DNA of 64,000 nt from Eubacterium uniforme. GTDB lineage: Bacteria > Bacillota > Clostridia > Lachnospirales > Lachnospiraceae. The stretch is taken from the NCBI RefSeq assembly GCF_900167115.1, contig NZ_FUXZ01000007.1, positions 62,001-126,000 of the forward strand, in the 5' to 3' direction. Shown here one piece after another: positions 61,401-64,000 of this stretch (its first letter is position 1; each line of letters starts with the position of its first letter). The position numbers were made by a program, and so were the translations under genes. The notes under the pieces are model-generated. The model was not told the origin of the DNA and ran no database searches. It was given only the letters and a program-made list of their open reading frames with translations.

Positions 61401-64000
61401 AACGGACAAGTTCAAAAACCAAATTTAAAGATTACATACAGAAATAGTAAGGGTTCACAGGAACTTGTATTAGGAACAGATTATACACTTAGTGATGGTA
61501 ATACAGTTGCTGGAGATTATTCTATAGTAGTTACAGGTAAGGGCAACTTTACAGGTAGTTTTATTGTTGACTATACAATTCATCAGTTTGATTTAGAAGA
61601 GAACTTCGGTGAAACATTAAAATATAAAAAGACCAATGCTAATGAATACGTGATTTCAGGTAGTGTACCTAATCAGATTTGGAATGGAACAGAAGTTTGT
61701 CCAAATTCTCAAGTTTTAGTTTATGCAAAACTTGTTGAAGGTAAAGAAACATGGACTAAGTTAGTAGAAGGAAAAGATTATACTGTTGAATTTGAGAACA
61801 ATACTGGTGTTGGAATTGCAACAGCAATTATTACAGGTATAGGTAATTATGTTGAAGAAGTACGTTGCGATTATAGAATAGTCGAAAAAGATATTTCAAT
61901 AGATAATACTGGTGGTAAAAAAGCTACAGTAGCAGAAATTGGTACACAAGTTTATACTGGCTTTGAAGTTACACCAAAAGTAACCGTAACTTGTAATGAA
62001 GTTTTATTGCAGGAAGGTATTGATTATGAATTATCATATTCTGATAATATTGATGCAAACGTTAAGAGTAAAAAAATACCTAAGGTTATAATTACAGGTA
62101 TTGGAAATTATAGTGGAACTATAAGTAAAAACTTTACAATTAGACCAGCAAATATTTCTGAAACAGATTTGGCTGATGGTTTAATTAATACAGAAGAAAT
62201 AGGCGAAGTTATTTATAATGGATCTACTCAGGTACCAACACTAGATATTAAATATACTAATGATGAAGGAACACTAAATCTTGTAAAAGATGAAGACTAT
62301 TCATTAGCAGCTAGTGGCGTTAATGTTGGCGAAGGTTATCCAGTTACAGTTACAGGTAAAGGTAATTATACTGGCTCATATGTATTTTACTTTGATATTA
62401 AACCATATAAATTACTTGATAAATTTGGTGTGGATGTAAAATATCAAAATGCAAATAAAGAATTTGTAACAGAAGGTAGTGTTGAAGACCAGGTTTATAA
62501 TGGTACAGAAGTAACACCAAACGGAAAGATACTAGTTTATACATGGCTTAAAGGTCAAAGTGGTAGTGCAACAAAATTAATTGAAAATACTGATTATACA
62601 GTTGAATATGTTGATAATGATAGAGTTGGGCAAGCAAGAGCAATTATTACTGGTAAAGGAAATTATTCTCAGTCTATTAATTGCGATTTTAATATAATAC
62701 AAAGAGATATTTCAGCTAAGATAGCAAACTTAAGCGATAAGGCTACGATAGCTCCAATTGATAATCAAGTTTATACTGGATTTGAAATCGAACCAAAGGT
62801 TACAGTGACATGTAATAGTATTGAACTTGTTGAAAACGTTGATTACGTATTATCATATGAGGATAATATTGATACAAATATTAAGAGTGGTAAAAAACCA
62901 ACAGTTATAGTAACTGGAATTGGTAATTACACAGGAAGTATTAGTGCAAACTTCACAATAGTTCAGGCAGATTTATCAGATACAACTTTAGTACAAATTG
63001 ATGAAATCCCAGATCAGTATGATTGTGGTACATTACTTGTTCCACCAATCACAGTTAGAATGGGTGAATACACATTAATAGAAGGAGTGGACTATAAAGT
63101 TTATTATGGTAAACAAAACTCTACAGAATATAATTATCAAATGGGCACACAGGGTGTTGTTACCATAGAACCGGTTGTTAAAGGAAACTTTACAGCAAAT
63201 ATATACACAACAGTTAGAAACATAAAAGGTAGTGAACAATTCTTTGATATAGTTGAAAAGAGTGTAAGTTCAAATGCTGATGATGTTAGCATTAAGCAGG
63301 AAAATGGTGAAGCATTAATTAATGATGCAATATATGTTAATGTTGCTAGAGCAGGAGCTGTAAACTCAACTCTTAATTTCGATATTGAAGCAGTTCGTTT
63401 TGATAACACTGAGTGTGATGACATAGTATTAGTATATGCAGATGCTAATGATCTATTTACATATGTTGTTACACCAGAAGATAGTACAAATGGTAATAAG
63501 GCAACTCTTTCAATAACAGGTAAAAAAGCTGGAAGAATGAAAATTTCGTTATTAACAAAAACTGGCGTATCCAAATATGTTGATGTTATAGTTAATGATC
63601 CAGCAACTTCAGTAAATGCAATTATTAAGGATAGAGAAGGTAAAACTGTTACAATTGATTCATCTACTAATCAGTGTGCTTTATTTGAAAATCATGATTA
63701 TTTCCTAGAACCTGTATTATCAGTTGGAAAGACAGATACAGTTTCATGGTCAGTAAGTAATGAAGAGTACGCTACAATTAATGAAGATGGTAAATTGACA
63801 ACAAAGAAGCCAGGAACTGTATACGTTACAGTAACAACTAATCCTTCAGAAGTTAGTCCTGGTGGAGTTTCAAAACAGATTACATGTATCATTAAAGAGA
63901 ACGTATTAGCTGAAAATGTATTTATTAATAACAAGCAAAACTTATCAGTAGATTTGAAATACGATAAAACAATGGAATTAACTGGTACATCAATTTCAAA
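58407..64000 (+). CDS. Giant secreted adhesin-like protein with Ig-like repeats (partial, runs off the window)
   Basis: An open frame from ATG 58407 (GGAGG upstream) runs without a stop to the window end, at least 1,864 codons. Residues 1-36 form a signal peptide (MKGIYKKIVSIFLVASMII, cleavage near VFASDA). A non-repetitive region of about 350 residues is followed by Big2-type Ig-like modules (ITALKATDANG, KLTTKKPGTVYVTVTTN) and MBG-like modules with VYNGxxxxP and GKGNYTGS endings. Residues about 997-1520 contain a 272-codon tandem duplication. The C-terminus and any anchor are unseen. The likely role is surface adhesion or matrix formation, by analogy with other Big2 proteins. It lies where hrcA is found in Bacillus. 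Confidence 0.85.
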   Translation, partial: MKGIYKKIVSIFLVASMIITGNGVSGLKLKDVFASDATIELINGTLGSSDGLYDGNTIGEAILGNTSTNASDDLYMDVGSFVEFDIATQNSSGYSFYLAENATGENKLTQSLNFEGRKIDEFDELGENIEIHYGDDVSTCTSDMASSSTYYGVKKHKYIDYEPGKDPNTGETVMLPVEKEINVAFDLFSVEYENNHIKIKSHKDTKQSINYRDTYYLNFIDKNGGFKWTLNIHVMFKATYDNCSIKANAVFVRQGRNIVLDVKMKNNKDLITDGFDWKVVNGDNVQSEEVLGTVTTNKQGTTRFSQESSATFHADSDKGTGSVVITASTNSGIMLEDGAKACIALGYRGTTFEITVPIVEWVPATEISFSNEEYIIQVGSTIELNKLITAKSASATNPNDEYTFTIPTSQGKYATINKVAGQSTMQLVKPGKVELTCTAENTSVTAKCIINIIKPTTNLTLSINGEIVSRYEPTTTKNATIRSGNEFIVTAEESTGSDEELIWNEDKWNGLLTAELISDVDNVKVYRIKASDVTEPTSVTMELGTNRTKIGGNDPGEVKASYLLNIYPMITDENPLITSVSYDGENSYPTDSIDLYSGESVVVYAKPEGILNTEPVDQIDWTIPQNSAYILKEDYRTLESTNVLNATTIYWLDDGEEASVLRATSKSNPGISKDLIINTKTSIENIGLEVDNLTSPTLNVGDSAVIKPTIYPEGADEEIEFVSQYPDMVSVDQDGKITALKATDANGVVIYVYAYHERFDNPKANRRLMATIIVKVKKIGSIEVKYDAERQYTDSTYSVTAYAYEEGQGSQALSDDTIVNWSIVDEKVASIFGSTTGKTIDIKPEKVGTTEVVASVGSGEGNNPVTGKAFLTVTAPITDSKIVVSNMNTYTLSTPNDNAYRYLPNGARQDITPVLTATGIDSRANAYDEYVLVEETDYNVSDSFVEGRGIGTYSIRFTGNELYTGSKSVNYRIFPKVLGDDVNRDGEIYVEEVGKLVYNGQVQKPNLKITYRNSKGSQELVLGTDYTLSDGNTVAGDYSIVVTGKGNFTGSFIVDYTIHQFDLEENFGETLKYKKTNANEYVISGSVPNQIWNGTEVCPNSQVLVYAKLVEGKETWTKLVEGKDYTVEFENNTGVGIATAIITGIGNYVEEVRCDYRIVEKDISIDNTGGKKATVAEIGTQVYTGFEVTPKVTVTCNEVLLQEGIDYELSYSDNIDANVKSKKIPKVIITGIGNYSGTISKNFTIRPANISETDLADGLINTEEIGEVIYNGSTQVPTLDIKYTNDEGTLNLVKDEDYSLAASGVNVGEGYPVTVTGKGNYTGSYVFYFDIKPYKLLDKFGVDVKYQNANKEFVTEGSVEDQVYNGTEVTPNGKILVYTWLKGQSGSATKLIENTDYTVEYVDNDRVGQARAIITGKGNYSQSINCDFNIIQRDISAKIANLSDKATIAPIDNQVYTGFEIEPKVTVTCNSIELVENVDYVLSYEDNIDTNIKSGKKPTVIVTGIGNYTGSISANFTIVQADLSDTTLVQIDEIPDQYDCGTLLVPPITVRMGEYTLIEGVDYKVYYGKQNSTEYNYQMGTQGVVTIEPVVKGNFTANIYTTVRNIKGSEQFFDIVEKSVSSNADDVSIKQENGEALINDAIYVNVARAGAVNSTLNFDIEAVRFDNTECDDIVLVYADANDLFTYVVTPEDSTNGNKATLSITGKKAGRMKISLLTKTGVSKYVDVIVNDPATSVNAIIKDREGKTVTIDSSTNQCALFENHDYFLEPVLSVGKTDTVSWSVSNEEYATINEDGKLTTKKPGTVYVTVTTNPSEVSPGGVSKQITCIIKENVLAENVFINNKQNLSVDLKYDKTMELTGTSIS
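61398..62960 (+). repeat. 816-bp in-frame tandem duplication within the adhesin gene
   Basis: Equivalent VYNG/IYNG codons lie at 61398 and 62214, exactly 816 bp (272 codons) apart. Both units continue with GKGNFTGS or GKGNYTGS, an Ig-like module with NGTEV(C/T)PN, then TQVYTGFEV or NQVYTGFEI and ITGIGNY or VTGIGNY. A partial third unit begins near 63000. The units have diverged at DNA level, so the duplication is not recent. Confidence 0.8.

Noticed and set aside
1-64000. CRISPR arrays, tRNA or rRNA genes, prophage or transposase genes
   Set aside because: No regularly spaced identical repeats, cloverleaf genes, integrase or transposase frames were found on either strand.

Overview
The window is low-GC, AT-rich DNA from a Gram-positive bacterium of the Clostridia. 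The best guess is a Lachnospiraceae-like gut anaerobe. The evidence is the Firmicutes gene set comEA, comEC, holA, rpsT, lepA and hemW in backbone order, strong AGGAGG-type ribosome sites, sigma-A promoters with 16-17 bp spacers, U-tract terminators, and very large Big2/FN3/BspA-type surface proteins. Family and species are inferences; there is no rRNA in the window to settle them. No tRNA, rRNA, CRISPR array or insertion sequence was recognised.

Layout. 1-11.4 kb: a type IIA topoisomerase A subunit (parC-like), a secreted glucosaminidase-like wall protein, a HAD phosphatase divergent from an ECF-type S component, then a YfhO-family membrane protein coupled to a sulfatase-fold membrane enzyme. 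11.4-15.4 kb: arginine synthesis genes argJ, argB and argD. Three TTATGCATAA-like operator boxes spaced exactly 20 bp overlap the argJ promoter. 15.4-24 kb: an orphan solute-binding protein, comEA (as a lipoprotein), a response regulator / histidine kinase / GerMN lipoprotein trio, comEC and holA.

24-51.3 kb: a large cell-surface block sits between holA and rpsT, genes that are neighbours in Bacillus. It holds polytopic GT-C-like membrane proteins, a TadG-like protein, a UDP-galactopyranose-mutase-like flavoprotein and four sulfatase/LTA-synthase-fold enzymes in this block (a fifth is at 9.8 kb if the YfhO-linked copy is counted with them). Its core is a complete 2-aminoethylphosphonate (AEP) pathway: PEP mutase with an N-terminal nucleotidyltransferase, phosphonopyruvate decarboxylase, AEP transaminase and a PntC/LicC-like nucleotidyltransferase. 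These are followed by an unusual fusion of a YidC/Oxa1 domain to a TagF-like CDP-glycerol glycerophosphotransferase domain. I read this as a system that makes AEP, activates it with CTP and attaches it to a surface polymer or lipid. It is the most interesting system in the window.

51.3-64 kb: rpsT, lepA and hemW follow, but each junction carries an AT-rich surface gene (acyltransferase, second YfhO protein, giant adhesin). gpr and spoIIP, which lie between rpsT and lepA in Bacillus, are absent. The window ends inside an adhesin of more than 1,860 codons that contains a 272-codon tandem duplication.

A second notable signal is a structured repeat present three times (before parC and twice between argB and argD). 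Its stems change sequence between copies but keep pairing.
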